Part shown: piece by piece, positions 10,324 to 25,300 of the stretch | How positions within the stretch are numbered: position 1 is the stretch's first letter | Layout of the letters: the number at the start of each line of letters is the position of its first letter | Assembly: GCA_935421135.1 (NCBI GenBank) | Contig: OW285194.1 | Span: 12,857,376 to 12,921,375, forward strand | Direction: 5' to 3' | DNA: 64,000 nucleotides | Source of the DNA: Bugulina stolonifera | Lineage: Eukaryota > Bryozoa > Gymnolaemata > Cheilostomatida > Bugulidae | Notes under the pieces: generated by a model | Told to the model about the DNA's origin: nothing | Databases searched by the model: none | What the model saw: the letters and a program-made list of their open reading frames with translations, nothing else | Position numbers and translations under genes: made by a program

Positions 10324-13300
10324 CTAGCCTACGATACCCATACCCATACCAATACATTCACTGAAGGACACCACATGAAGGTCAAAACTAAGATGTAATA
10401 ATAGTCTATAATAGGATGGACTATAGAGATTCTTACAGGAGTTTGGGTTATTATGACTGGAGTTGCAATAACGAGCCAATGTCTCAGTGGTTAACACACT
10501 GCGTATGTCAGTGTAGGGAACACTTCCAGTTGCAGATGAAGTACCAGTAGTTTGTACTGCCAGAGTTTGAAAGCGGTGCGCTTGTGGCAGCCACAAACTG
10601 CTATCAACAGGGTCTGTAAATTAAATTTTAATATTACCGAGAGAATGATACTATTAGGGTAGCCTTGTGACTAATGGAAGATGACCATGATGCAATCTAT
10701 GAAAATAAGATTATGAGGTGCGTATTTGTCGAAGCCTGGCAAGTAGGTTGTAAGAATCAGTATGTAAAATGAATGAACTGTGTTATACAGATGCTTGTAT
10801 AAACAAGGTAATATGTATCGCAGAGTACTGTCATTTGAATAGAACAGCGATGAGGCCTACCATCTGTTTTACAACTAGAGCTATAATGGGGAGTAGTTGA
10901 AGAGTATAGACGACCACCGACAGACGCACAGCCAGCAACTGAAATGTAAATAGTTATTCATGCTCAGCAAATGAGAGGGTCAGAGATGAGAGCTCAAGCG
11001 AGGTGAGTGTGCATTAGAGCATTAGTATATTATGTTATTAACTGGCCAATTAGCAAGCTTCTTAGCTAACTGGCCAATCAACTACATGTAGCCTGTGAAG
11101 TAACTGACCAATCAGCTAGCCTGTGAGGTAACCGGTCAACCAGCTGAGAGCAGTTAAAAGGTATAAGAAGGTAGTGGCAGTGGTTGATTTGTGAGCAGGG
11201 CATTTGTAGCCTAGCATGCCATGATTCAACCAGAAGTGAAAGATAGACACCATGTATAGTCCATACCTTAAGATTTAGAAGGAACTGAGGCTAAAATCAT
11301 ACATCACAAAAATACATGTATAATAAAAGAACCACAGAATCTTGACTGCGGAAAAGTTGATACATTGATATGTAGATGTATTAATTGGAGTTCATGTTGG
11401 CAGGTTGGAATAAAACTAACAATGTTCATGTTATGTTTGGTTGAAATATACAAACTATATTTACAATATGTTGTATAAAAAAGTGAAAAAGCTGTCAGTG
11501 GGCAATAGCAGCTAATAAGCTGATAGCTGGCTATCTGTCAGTATACGCTAAGCGACTGTCAGTATACACTCAGTGATAACTGTCAGTATACACTCAGTGA
11601 TAACTGTCAGTATACACTCAGTGATAACTGTCAGTACACACTCAGTGATAACTGTCAGTACACACTCAGTGATAACTGTCAGTATACACTCAGTGATAAC
11701 TGTCAGTATACACTCAGTGATAACTGTCAGTATACACTCAGTGATAACTGTCAGTATACACTCAGTGATAACTGTCAGTATGTACTCAGAGACTGTCAGT
11801 AAATATTGAAGTCACTAAACATGAAATAAGGAGAGCATAATACGTATATAGTACATACCAAGACTACCGTTTAGAGAGAGCGAATTACTGGTATAAGATC
11901 TTTTGGGAGAGATTGTACCCATGTCTATTACATTGCTTAGGAACTTGTCAAACCGAGCTAAGGTGAGTGAGTTGTGTAGGGTCTCTAGTGGCATTATTTC
12001 TGGTACCGCAAGGCCATAGGCCTCAAGGGCTAAAATACATAAACCAGCCTGATAATGTTAATCTAAGGTAACATATGGATTTAGATGATTATTGCATGAT
12101 GTAGTGTTTGGCAACTACGGATACAAAAAAATGGAAAATGGTACAGCGTGTGTCAAATAGTATTCCATGAACCTATCCAAATACTCGTTACATAAAGTAT
12201 TAGTTTGAAGAACTGAATAAAATGTAGGTGGTAGCTACCGACCTCTGTTTTCATTTACATCATGGAGATTAGGAGCACTACGTGACCCTGTGATGACCTT
12301 GGTACTGATAAGTGCACTTCCTGTTGGAGATGTGTGCTGCATTCCGCTAGATATGGAGTTGTGCCTCTTGCTGCTTCCCCCACCTGACACCAGATATGAA
12401 GATAATGTGAATGGAATAATTGCCTCACTGCGAACATACACCACCCAACCCATGCCACACGTTGAAGAACATTATGGATTACGTAATTGGTAGGCACTTT
12501 CATAGCATGAACGGCCATGGGAACACCAGGGAACATGGGAACATGGGAACACCAGGGCCAATTTAGGAAATTTGGGTAAACACAACAGAAAATTGATTCA
12601 AAAGAACCCTGCTGTCTAAAACAATAGAACAACACGGACAGCAGACTATTTTCAATAGTCTTGAAAATTGGACAAAATATGGAAATTTTGGGAACTGGCA
12701 GATGTGACTAATGAGTCAATAAGATAACAGAATCTTTACCTCGTTTCAGCCACCAAAAATCATTAACAAGTTAAAACCGAGTTCTTTTTTATCTGTTCAT
12801 CTGAGTAAGGCAAGGGTTGCAGAACCAGGCTAAATAACTGAGAACTTATTTCTGACTCACTCTAGCAGATACCAAGCGGACGAAAAAGTTACAACCTCTA
12901 ATTCAAATCTTTTTCAAGTTTTAGTTACTGCATTGTTTTTGTAATATATATGCAAGTGTAACGAAACAAAAACTAAAATAATAAAATTACAAATTTAGTT
13001 GTAAAATTAAAACCATTGCTTGATGAGCGATTTTCATATGTGAAATTCTTGATTAGTTGTCAAAACTGGCACCTTGTGAGGAGAACGAGAGAATATAACT
13101 CCCATTCAGCCAAACTGCTATGTGGTCAATATAAAGCATTAACAATTTAAGCTGCCGTTCTTGCTCAGAAAGTGACTGATCCCAATGATGATTGACTGAT
13201 ATATTCAGTCTAATTATAATAAGGACGTGAAGTTTATATTATGAAGGTCCAATTGCATAATAAAGATAAAGTATAAAAGCATAGTACAATGTACAGTGTA

Positions 13301-16300
13301 TGTGGTTAACATCTCAGAAACTCTGGTAGTATAGCCTACTACACAATCAACGGCAGCCAGGGATGGAGAGAAGCACAGCACTAACAATAAAAATACACAC
13401 TGACAATAGAATTATGGGTAATAAACATAGACAGTGGAATTCTGGGCACTGGGACACAGTAGCGGGACGATGGGCAATGAATGCAGACAACAGGAGAACA
13501 GGCAAACCTAGTAAACCAGCAAATCAATTAAGGTCAATTTGTAAACATGACATTATTTAGAGGGAAAATTTGCAAACAACAACTTACAAGAGGTCAACAA
13601 ATTTCAACTCTTAGTTGTGTTTTTACGGATGCTGAAATGGAAAACTCTTCAACCAAGCACCTGTCAAACTACCTGCCAGGCACATGAACTTTTTCACTTC
13701 AAACTGTCAAACCATGCTCAGTAACGTGTTTATGGACAAAACAACCAAACTCCATTCAGATCCATGAAAGGGGACATGACAAACAGCATGTGCAAGAAAA
13801 CCTGCCTTGATATGACCCAGAAAGATATAGGTCATGGGTTGACCTACTCGAATGTAGGTCACATATATCATATGGCAAAGGAAACTGAGTTATGTTGTCT
13901 AAACTTCGACGTTTTAGAGATGTGGATTCTAAGGCTTTTGTACCAGTCAAGCTATGCACTGTAAATCAAATAATACCACGCTATTATATATTGATAATAG
14001 ATGAGATTGAATTGGGTTGAGATGAAGTTTTTTTGTGGAGCTATTAAGAAAGTGTCATTCCATTTCATGTAGTACTCAATAAACTATTGAGCAATTTTTA
14101 TACCGAACAACATTTAGCTGGAGACATCTTTGCGGGAGGGAGAAATCTAGGAACCACCTTATGATTTGTGAAAAACCCGTAGGAGAGCAAGACATCAAAG
14201 CATTTGTTTCGGAAGCGGCAGGAAGGTGGAGTGAAAAAGGAGAAAGGTTAAATAGAATTCAGTTAAAAGATTGGACTAGATGGCCCTTCGAGTACTTAAC
14301 CCGTTGTTAAGCGTATTTTATGACAAGTAACTAGACAAGCGCAGATGTAACCGCCACAGCAAAACTTACAGCTTGTACTGAATCCAGCGTGTAATGATCC
14401 ACCTTTTGAGGGAAAGATAAATATAACACATGCACATCATATACATGTATAAGATACCAGTAAGGGAGAATACAAGGCTCTCCACTACCACTCGACATTG
14501 GCCGTTACTATTGTTTCTACCATTTATGTAGCCTTAGTTCTATAAACCACCCTGCCTCACCAATGTATTTACTCATTTGGACAATGTGACTGACTAGAAC
14601 AGAACCAAACACATCTTCATATCCATCCATGCCATTCCTACGTTATACTGTATATAAAGTACACGAAAGAAGGGTATATTCGCTGAAGTATCCCACATGT
14701 TGTAGCAATGAATAGTGTGGTTAATGTATTTCATAAGCATACCATGAGGTTTAGATGACCTGATGCAGACTGGTTCAGACATTTCATGGGGAGTTGGGGA
14801 GCTCATTGATGAAGTCTCATCTAGCTCCTCGATCACAGGCTAAAAAAGAGTGTAATAAACAGTTAGAACTCATTGGGAGAATACATACATGATACTGTAT
14901 GGGAGAAGACTGGAAACTTTATTCATGTTCAAATCCATAAGACACAATTCTATATTAGTATATTGATCCTGAATACAGACCAAAGAGTGTGACTATCTTT
15001 TGATTAGTCAAGATAACAGCAGACTGTTATTGATTATTATTGATGAGAGAAATTACCAACTGAAAACCATGAAGATAAACTACAGACATATTTGGTTCAT
15101 ATGAGGCCGCGTTTAATAGCCGGATGCAAAGTGAGCGCTTAGGCGTGACTAATGTTTGTTGAAAAGGGGAGGAGTCCACCATTGTAATAATAAATAATTA
15201 TTAGCGGCACGACTAGCTGAATGTGATAGTATCCAGTGTTATACTCGATTAAAATTACTTTGTTTGTAAATTAATTGCTATTTATTTAAAATGCATGCGC
15301 AATTTCCAAATACGCCTTATATGTTAGCCATAAAATCCTACAATATAGCCTAAGTTTGGTACACTACCCCAAATAGCACTAATATTTGCTTCATTTCAGA
15401 GAGCACGTGTGGAATTATTTGCCTCATTTTTCAAAGTCGTTGGCAGCACCAAAACATGAGGTTCTAGGTGATGGGATTTTTAAAAATTTGCTTATCCTGT
15501 CATCAGGTAAATCAAGAGGAGACAAATCCACAATAAGACTATCAAACCAAACAGGCTTTTACTACAACCAGCAAACAAGCAAACAAGCAGCAAACAGCGC
15601 ATGGATGAAGGACATTTATATTATGCATTGAACAACATACCGTGGGCATGAGGTTGGCCTCTACACTGCCATGATCTGGTTTCTTCTCCCTCGTCTCATA
15701 GGATTCAAGAAATCCCATAGAATCTTCCTGCAAGGACAAGTCATACAATATTTTTCATAGAATACATGAAAAGTATTAAAACATGAAATATGTTATGGTA
15801 TGTGAAAACATAGCAGAAAGATGGATTTGAAACAAAGGCAGTTGAAAAAAATTAAATTTCATCATGACAACCAGATAACTACTGTTGTGGTTCATTTAAT
15901 CAATAGTCCCGTGTATAAACTGAGACTGCCTTTACATATACATATGTGACTGAAATCCAACATAAGAGAAATAACTCTCGGCCTCGACATTTCAAATGAT
16001 AGTTTCTAGCCGTCACTCTAGATGTATTTACAAGTAATCCATATAGATATAGGCGATTCAAAAGTTATTCACTCACCTCTGTATCTGTATCAGTGTCTAC
16101 AGATTCGTTAACCTTGACTGGCACACCATGACTCCGCCCCTTGTTAGGTCTGTATCCCCGCCCACCACTGCCGGACTGTCTCTGATTAGCATTGCCAGAT
16201 GGTACGGAGACCCCGTGGGCTCCAGGACTAAAGTGAATTTCAATGTGGAACCTTTCATCTGAGTTCTTCTCCTATGGGAAGATGTTGCACAGGATATGAC

Positions 16301-19300
16301 ATATTAACTTCCTATATTATCCTACATTTATAATTATTCATCGATATTTTAGACTGAAAGTAAGCGGTCCACTACTAACCACTTGTTGAAAATTCAAAAA
16401 AGAAATCTTTTACACATTCTTTTCCAAAGACATCGACTAACACTACATGTAAGCAACAATGGTGCTGTTTATTTGAAGTAAAGGTTCGGCCACATGAACT
16501 TTGCGGCATTTTAAAGAATCTCTTTCACACAGTAACGTCAAGCGTTAATTAGCCTGTCACCAGAAAACAGTGTGACTCATCACAAATATGTACACCTGTG
16601 CGTTGATATGTCATTCACTCTTCTTAGTGTGGTGGTGTGGTGGAGACATAACTGATAGACTATACGGAAGGTGTGAGCTGTCACTATTTAATTATATGGA
16701 GAAATAAGCAATGTTGTAATGTACAAGTATCTAACAGATACCATTGTAGGAACACTAGACCTCTCCTATACAATACGAGTTTAAAGGTGACAAAAGACTA
16801 CAGGTATGTGCATAGACTGTAATACAATCAGTACGCAATGACATCATAGCCTTACCTTTGTAGGATCTTCGTACATCATAATAACTATCTGAGTGATGTA
16901 GTTGAGCTCAGATACACCTGTCAAGTATTAGCATACCAAGTCACACATTCAGTCACACTCCAGAAATAGGTACTTATAAGCATTACAAAAGTATATTAAA
17001 TTTGTTCTATGGCTTATTACTGATACTAGTGGTACTGGCAAGACTTTCGTGATCGCAATGAGATTTCCAATGACAAAGTCAATACAATATAACTGCAACA
17101 TCAGACTAATCTACATCATATATCTCAGGACAGTAATTTACTTGAGATTGTATTGGGACAAATGACATAGAAATCCATTAGTAGTTAAAAGTCAGGTTAC
17201 AGACAAAATAAAGACATGCAAATAGATTCCTATTAACCAGCAGTACCTGAAATGAATTCCTGGGCACGTGTCCACTGCTCATCACAGTCATCTACCAGAC
17301 CTCCGTGGTTAATCAGTGATAATAGAGAGTGGATATGACTCTCACTGGTGAAGTATAGTCGTGTCCGCACGTGTCGGTCAGGAGAGGTAACTCCCATAGA
17401 GAACCTGAATTAAAACAAGGCTATACATTGACGGGTGTAAGGAGAATGGTCAGTTGGAAGCATGATAAATCACAAGGCACATTTGTACATGTATGCAACA
17501 CATTGTTTCATAATCTCAAGTCCTGACAAATCATCATTCAATGGCACTAATCATCAACCACTAGCTCCCATTTTTCAATCTTGCATAATGACTAATGGCA
17601 GCCTGTCCGACAAGAAAAGGTGCAGCTAAATGGTTATTGTAAAGTGCACCAACTGCTATGAAAATTCAAGTTTAGTATCAATGATCAGAAGAATCACAGT
17701 TGGGAGAAGACAACTACACAACTTTGGGGAACAACATGGTATGGTTACACCAAGTAGAATAAGATACTAATCTAAGCTGCACATGGCCCTGAGGATGCAA
17801 TACCTAGGAGCTGGGGTGAAATAATCTAAGTTAGCCTAGCTAAAACAGGAATTAGCTTAGACAAGGACAAGCCAATAGGATTCAGCGATAACAAGATGCA
17901 TAAATTGGGAACCTATCAATAACAGAAAACATAGAAGCATGGCAGACAGCCAGACGTTGGCGAGGAAGTTGAGGTAAACTTTTGATTATCTCTCTCATTC
18001 AGATCGGGAGGAGGTGAGTACGGCGATAACAAAATAAAGTAATAATAGACACATTTTTTATTTTTCTTCCTTGTATTTCGATACTAGTCCTAGTATCACC
18101 GTCAGAGGAAATAAAATAATTAATTTCCTCTGAAGATGATACTAGGACTAGCATCAAAACATTAGGAATAAAAATAGCACATGCGTCTAGTAGCCTACTA
18201 TTTTATATCGTAGAACTCTTTACCAACATAAACATCTTCGAACAAGAAATAAAATATTGTGCCGGCATAATGTGACGTCATTGGTTTGTGAACTGGGACC
18301 TTTTGACCGTGAGAGAACACCATCAAATCTTCCTGAAGTCATAATAAATCGCTTAAAAACTACATTATACACCTTGACCGATTTTGTAAAGAAATAACAG
18401 TTCTTAGGCTTGAATTACTGCATCCCCATGGAAGGAAAGGATGTAGGGTACACTAGTAGGCCAGATGTACTCACGTGGACACTGCATATTATACATTTTA
18501 CTTTACACATAACTCAAATCCCTTCACCGAAAGAGCATTGAGCTTCTGTCTGATCAGTTGGCGACCAAGTTAGAGCTGGAACTGCATTAGTGCGAGATTC
18601 AAGCATTGAAAAAATGAACGAAACGGGGAATTCCAACTATAAAATAGTTAAAATGTCCATATATTAGAAATGAGGCTAGGAATGAACTGCAGAAAGCGTA
18701 CACCATGGCGACACTTGCAGGCAGCACTTACACCAGGGGGTCAACAGATAGCTAGCTGCACTACCTTGGTCGGCTAAAACTGCACAGGAAAAAGATTTAC
18801 ATTCTATAATAATGGGTCTGTGAAAGTGATGAAAACACTGCAATTCTACAAATTTCTGTTTTCAATATACAAGTAAAATAAAATCAAATGTTGCACTAAC
18901 AAAGGAGACTATACTAAGATTATATTCTTGGGTAAGTGAACAGACGACAGTGTACAGCTTGGGAACAGATAGCAATAACTGAAAAGGGGACACAAATCCA
19001 GTAACAAATATGCTTTGGATGCAGTGGTATGCATGGTAAAAGTACAACACATGTAAGAGTGATGAAACAAAAACAGGTAGGCACGTGGGAATTAATGCTA
19101 GGTTTATACGTTATGTTAGAAGTCTTCTTACAGTAGCAGCTTCCCATGCTTTCAGGTTTCATGCAGTAAGCACACAGCATACTAATATCCCAGCAATAAG
19201 CATACAACGTATATGAGAAGACAACTCCAGTCTAAGTCATATTATGGGCCACGTTAAGTCATAGAGTGAGTAGCTACTGGAACTTTCTGTCCACACAAAA

Positions 19301-22300
19301 GTGGGAGAAGTTCCAAGAGCAAAGACCACAAAATAGTCAGAATGCATCTATCGACATACAAAAACTTCACACTTAAAACAAGTTAGAACAAAGTGCACCA
19401 ACCTCATTACTTTGAAATGGAATTGTTTTGGTTTAATACGTACACTAACCCCATAAAATTGAATCATCGGCTTCGGTAGCATGCTAACTATTAGTATTCT
19501 TTTAATTTAATTTAATTACAAAATAAGCATTAATTCCCAGGATGAGAAGTATTGACTTGGACAAGATAGCATGTAGCAAGCTCTAAATTCAGTTACTGAG
19601 AAAGTTAGTTGTATGCATTTACCAGTCTTCATCCATACAATATCTATCAAGCAGAATGCACATCAACAGGTAAATCTTGGTTTATTCAGACGAACTCAGT
19701 CTATTCCCCCCTCTTGGCCTGCAGCTGGAAGATAGTGCTGCTCACTTAGACCAACTTAATAATGGGAGGAGTCTGTTTTGTTTGTGGAGTAGAACACACA
19801 GAGACATCAACGGCTACTGAGGAACAGATATGCAGAGGAGAGAGAGAGAGTATGGTTAAGGTCAACCCCACACATTTAATACATGGAGCTCCCAGGATAC
19901 ACAAACATGATGGTTGAATAATGCTGAGTGTCTTCACGACCTCTTGGACTGGCCTAGACCGCAAATACAAGTGACAAGATGGCCGCTCGACTAAGGCAGA
20001 GAGAATCAGTTGCCTGTGTTTTGATTGGCTGGACCAGACTATTCCTAGCTTATTGAGAGACTCATGTTTCTCACAAGGGAATGAGGTGTAGCAGGTGAGC
20101 TAAAGGCATGTGCAACAACTTCGCATTTTCAGTTGGCCGAAATTATACTGCGCTTGAAGGTTAGGTCGTGAAGACACCCATAATTATTAAATTAGTTGGA
20201 ATTGTCTCCTCATAGCATGGTAGCCGAAGAAGACAACTCCAAACTATATTAGTGTATGGTATACTAATGACAGGCACGGTATATCATTAATACAAGAGGT
20301 TGAGGAAAGCCCATGACCTCTACGGGTGAGCTCGTACCTGGAATCTAGACGTGTGTACTCTTCACTCTCGTGTGCATTGGTCAGCAGGTCTGCTTTAATC
20401 TTCTTGAGTAGAGGTTTAGCAATATTAGCTCCTATCTTGACTTTCTCAGACATAGTCAATCCATATTCCTGCAATATGTTATAGCAGTGTGTACATACTG
20501 TGTGCACTGTGTGTAAATACTGTGTGCACTAAGTGTAAATACTGTGTGGACTGTGTGTAAATACTGTGTGGACTGTGTGTATATACTGTGTGCACTATGT
20601 GTATATACTGTGTGCACTATGTGTATATACTGTGTGCACTATGTGTATATACTGTGTGCAGTATGTGTATATACTGTGTGCACTATGTGTATATACTGTG
20701 TGCACTGTGTGTATATACTGTGTGCAAATACTGTGTGGACTGTGTGTATATACTGTGTGCACTGTATGTATATACTGTGTATTAACTGTGTGTATATACT
20801 GTGAGTGTAGGTGTGAGTGTAGGTGTGAGTGTAGGTGTGAGTGTAGGTGTGAGTGTAGGTGTGAGTGTAGGTGTGTGCACAGTGTGTATATAGTATATAC
20901 TGTGTATTAGCCGCGTGTTTTGCTCTGTATCGCCTACCGCTGTTCACGTCGTATATACACAAGTATACAAACAGATCTACCTGTCACCAGATAATAACTA
21001 CTAACAGCATTACTGGCGCTGTCCTTGCCTATTGCACTATCATAATAACTCAACTACCTGTGGTGTGATAATAATGCACCTACATGTACATGTAGTACAA
21101 CAGTAGCACACGTACCTGTGGTATGACGATATCAGCTAATGCCTTAGAAAGCATGTAAAGTCTCTCAGCAAGATCCACGTCGAGTACACAGCTATTGTGT
21201 AAGAGGTCATACTTGATGTTATCAAATATGTCTGGTATCTTACTCACTTGGTACTGGCCTGCAGGACATGATATGGTGTTATTTGATTGGCTATGACATG
21301 ATATGGTGTAATTTGATTGGCTATGGCAGTTGATCATAAAAACTGTTATATTTATTAGTTTCAGATGGCAATACTAACACCTCCACCAAAATCTGATTAC
21401 AAAATTAGCAAATATTTTTAGGTATCGATACCCAAATCAAATAATGTACTTACTATATTACATGTAACACATGTACACACACAGTACATCATCACTGTTC
21501 TCGTTAAAGCTAAAATTAAAAATATGCTTGAGATAAATTTCTCAGCATATACTGTAGCTGCTGGAGGTTAACTAAAAATATCTGAAAAGATAGCAAACAT
21601 GTCGGGGGGGGGGGGGAGTTTACTGATGAGTAGCCTTAAGAGCACTTTTAGACTGAGATCCACAACTACACATTTGCCTTACCAGTTTTGTGTTTAAAGT
21701 CTTTCTCCAGCTTCCACCATCTTCTTAGCATTAGTTCTAGACTCTCACCGTGATACAACGTCTTTTCTATAAGTAGATATAATCACTTGGTGGTACAGGT
21801 GAGACACCTCCAAAATGTTTGAGCATGAATGACTATTGTTATGAGTCTGAAGCATAGGCAGAATTGATGTCTATAGGCAATATTACTACTATGTTATTTG
21901 TACACAAGCAACACCGCTTTTATGTGACTTACTGTAAAGACTGGTGTCCACAGGTAATACTGCCACTACAGTACTTACGGTATAAACTGGTGTCCACAGG
22001 TAATACTGCTACTACATTACTTACGGTATAGACTAGGATCTGCCTTTAGAGCCTTCAACTTGGCCAACATTTTACCAGTACAGAGATGTATCTCCTCTAA
22101 CACTGTGTAAGGATTCTTGATGATGGGCCGCACTCTATTTATAGCTATACTGTCACAAGGGTTAATCTACAGAAAATATGCACAGTGCAAGGATTAATCT
22201 AAAGAGAAGGTAAATAAATCATAGTTAGCAGTAATATTGGGACAAGTGAAATCTGTGATAACGCGGAAAGGGTTAATCCACAGATGCTGTGAAGGCATTT

Positions 22301-25300
22301 GTGATACCTTGAAAAAGAATCATTTATAGAAAATCAACATTGCCACAACAAACGCATATTTCAGCAAATCTGAAGCCATTGTGACAACATGAGTTACAGC
22401 ATAACAAGACACAGACAGTGTCAGGATTGGTGTAACATTTAACTGACCTTGTCAAAATCTTCATCTGAGAAATCCGAATCAATGTTGAGGACATCCTGGA
22501 GGATTAATTTGGCTCTATAAAAATAGCACAGACAAATAATACATTGCATGTAAGTTTGGGGTAAACTGATGAGCTGAGTGAAACTTCTAACTAAATCTAT
22601 GCATACTTTCCCAAGGTCACAATAACACCTTATATGACAATACAGTATTTGGTCGTGGTGATGTCACCAGGACAAAATAAACAAATAGACATTCATAAAT
22701 GTATTATTATATAACACACATGTACTTGTAAAAAACTGGGGAAAAAGTAAAAGGCAGAATACATCAAGAAGAAGAAATGATAAATAATATAACGTAAATA
22801 ATATAGTTACTAAGTTACGTAGTCAATAAGTTACGTAGTCACCAAGTTACGTAGTCAATAAGTTACGTAGTCACTAAGTTACGTAGTCACTAAGTTACGT
22901 AGTCAATAAGTTACGTAGTCAATAAGTTACGTAGTCACTAAGTTACGTAGTCAATAAGTTACGTAGTCACTAAGTTACGTAGTCAATAAGTTACGTAGTC
23001 ACTAAGTTACGTAGTCACTAAGTTACGTAGTTAATAAGTTACGCAGTCACTAAGTTACGTAGTCAATAAGTTACGTAGTCAATAAGTTACGTAGTCACTA
23101 AGTTACGTAGTCAATAAGTTACGTAGTCACTAAGTTACGTAGTCACTAAGTTACGTAGTTAGTAAGTTATGTAGTCAATAAGTTACGTAGTCACTAAGTT
23201 ACGTAGTTAGTAAATTACATACTGCTGTTGGAGAGGCTGTGCCTCGTCTGCATTGTCCAGCAGTCCATTAGTGTGACTACCTGACTTGACCATCTGAACC
23301 AGTATTGGTGTGAGCTCCCCCTCTAAGGCTAGGAAACCTTTAGCAAAGGCTGCGGCTGTCATCTGAACCCGCCCTTCATCCGAGGCGTAAATCTACAGTA
23401 AGGAGACCTGGCTACAGAAATATTGAAGTCAGTAAGCTATGGTATACTTTATATCCTGAGTAAGAGGCTTTCTGTCATATAGCTTAACAGTATCAGAGGT
23501 GTTATTACTAACCTTCAAGTCATGTCGGTATGTAGAGTGTAGCCTGAGTAAACCTAGCCCAGGAGTCTCTCCGTAGGTAGGATACATGCACCTGAATGCC
23601 TTGCCAAGCTCCTCTGCCTGCGTCACACCTGCAGGGGTCAACTCTCCACCCCATTTGAGAATTAGCACTAAAGAGGCCTCTCGCTCTACTGCATATAGTA
23701 AATGTAATATTAGATCATACCTACAGCAACAACACAGCAAATATTCTACATAAATCCTACAAACAGTAACACAATACTTCTTCTAAATAGGAGCAACGAC
23801 TATTCCAAGAGTACTAACTAGATCCCGGCAATGTATCACCAGCATAGAGTAGCTACATATTATGTTACATCATTTAGTATAAAACTAATGCGAGGAAAAG
23901 CAGTCCATGACAATAACAGTAAAGACTTTTAAAAATATCATTCTACTGACTGCAGGAGAAGAGCATCTAAAAGTTGAATTAGTAATTAACTAAAATCACT
24001 GGTATTCCGATGCTGATACATACATACCTTCATCGGCACTACTGGCACTGTTGAACCCATGAGGCTGATACTTCAACTGTATTTTACGATTAATTCCAGA
24101 GAAATGTCCGTACCTATCATATAAAATATAGAATGGTTGGCTGGCAGGAAAGTGCGTGTGTTAACTTATACCATCATTTAACACCCAATCTGTAGTTGGA
24201 GAGTAAAGTTGTCAAATGTTAGGGTGAGTAAGTAACAAGCTATCAACTCAAAGATTAAGTAAAGTAACTTACATTTCAAGTACAAACTTGAGCTGGATAA
24301 GTTTAGTTTTCTTCTCCTCAAGTTCAGGTGGAGCACAATGTGAGTCAATCGCGTCGAGTAAAGACCTGGCAATGTCAAGTATCTCCTGTAGCTGTAAAGA
24401 GTTAGTAGACTAATTAAGGCAACACCCATAAAGAAGATTAAGTTACTACACTGATATATTGGCCGAACAGCATCCTAACCTAGTAGGGAGTTGTGTTCCC
24501 ATGTTCTTTGAGTAACTAGTAGTTATGTGCTCAATGTCATTTTACTAGAAATTTCAGAGGAAAAGGAGGTTCAGCGCAAGGTAACTCAAATTTTGTAATT
24601 AGACTAGTAAACGTCAATATGTGAATTTTAGGAGTGGACAATCTAGCTATTACAGGCCATTTACAACACATTGATCAACATTAAAAGTAAATGCAGATCA
24701 AACGTTCATGCCTTATCTAACTTTCCAAGCAATGACAAGTGGCAATGCTTATTGTTTGCGAGTCATAATAAGTCATTCTACTATCAAATCTTTTTGGAGC
24801 TCAAACAAATTGCAGAGAACAACAAGAGCAGGAAGTTTTCGACCAATTTGGATATTTGTAAATAACGACATTATAGTGGCTTTTGAGGATGAGCATATTG
24901 AACATCATTGAATGTTGTCAGCATGGAATACACATTCTTCACTCACCTGAGTCGGTCTCTTCAACTTCAACTGACCAGTTTTATGTCCTCCATACCTCTC
25001 AAACATTTCAAAAAACCTTCAAGATATACCAAATACAGCTTACATAGTATACACAGCAACTTATCCAAACGACTGAAGCAGGCAATAAATGCATCACATG
25101 GACGTGTGATTGAACTTGTATCCAATTTATCATCAAGAATTGACTAAATACCGGGTAGGCCGTGTGAACCAGCCTTTATTACATCACAACAAAATGACTA
25201 CATGGGTGGGCTACATGGGTGGTCTACAGCGGATCACCCACCTCGGATGCTTCACCTCCATTTTCATCTTCTGTTTAGGAGTTCTGTCTCCATGCCTTAT

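Noticed and set aside
20544..20962. Overlapping Cys/Val/Tyr and Thr/His/Tyr ORFs
   Set aside because: Products of the 22-bp and 12-bp repeats within a PPIP5K intron.
22805..23217. CRISPR-like array
   Set aside because: Direct head-to-tail 16-bp units with no unique spacers, in an animal intron; a minisatellite.
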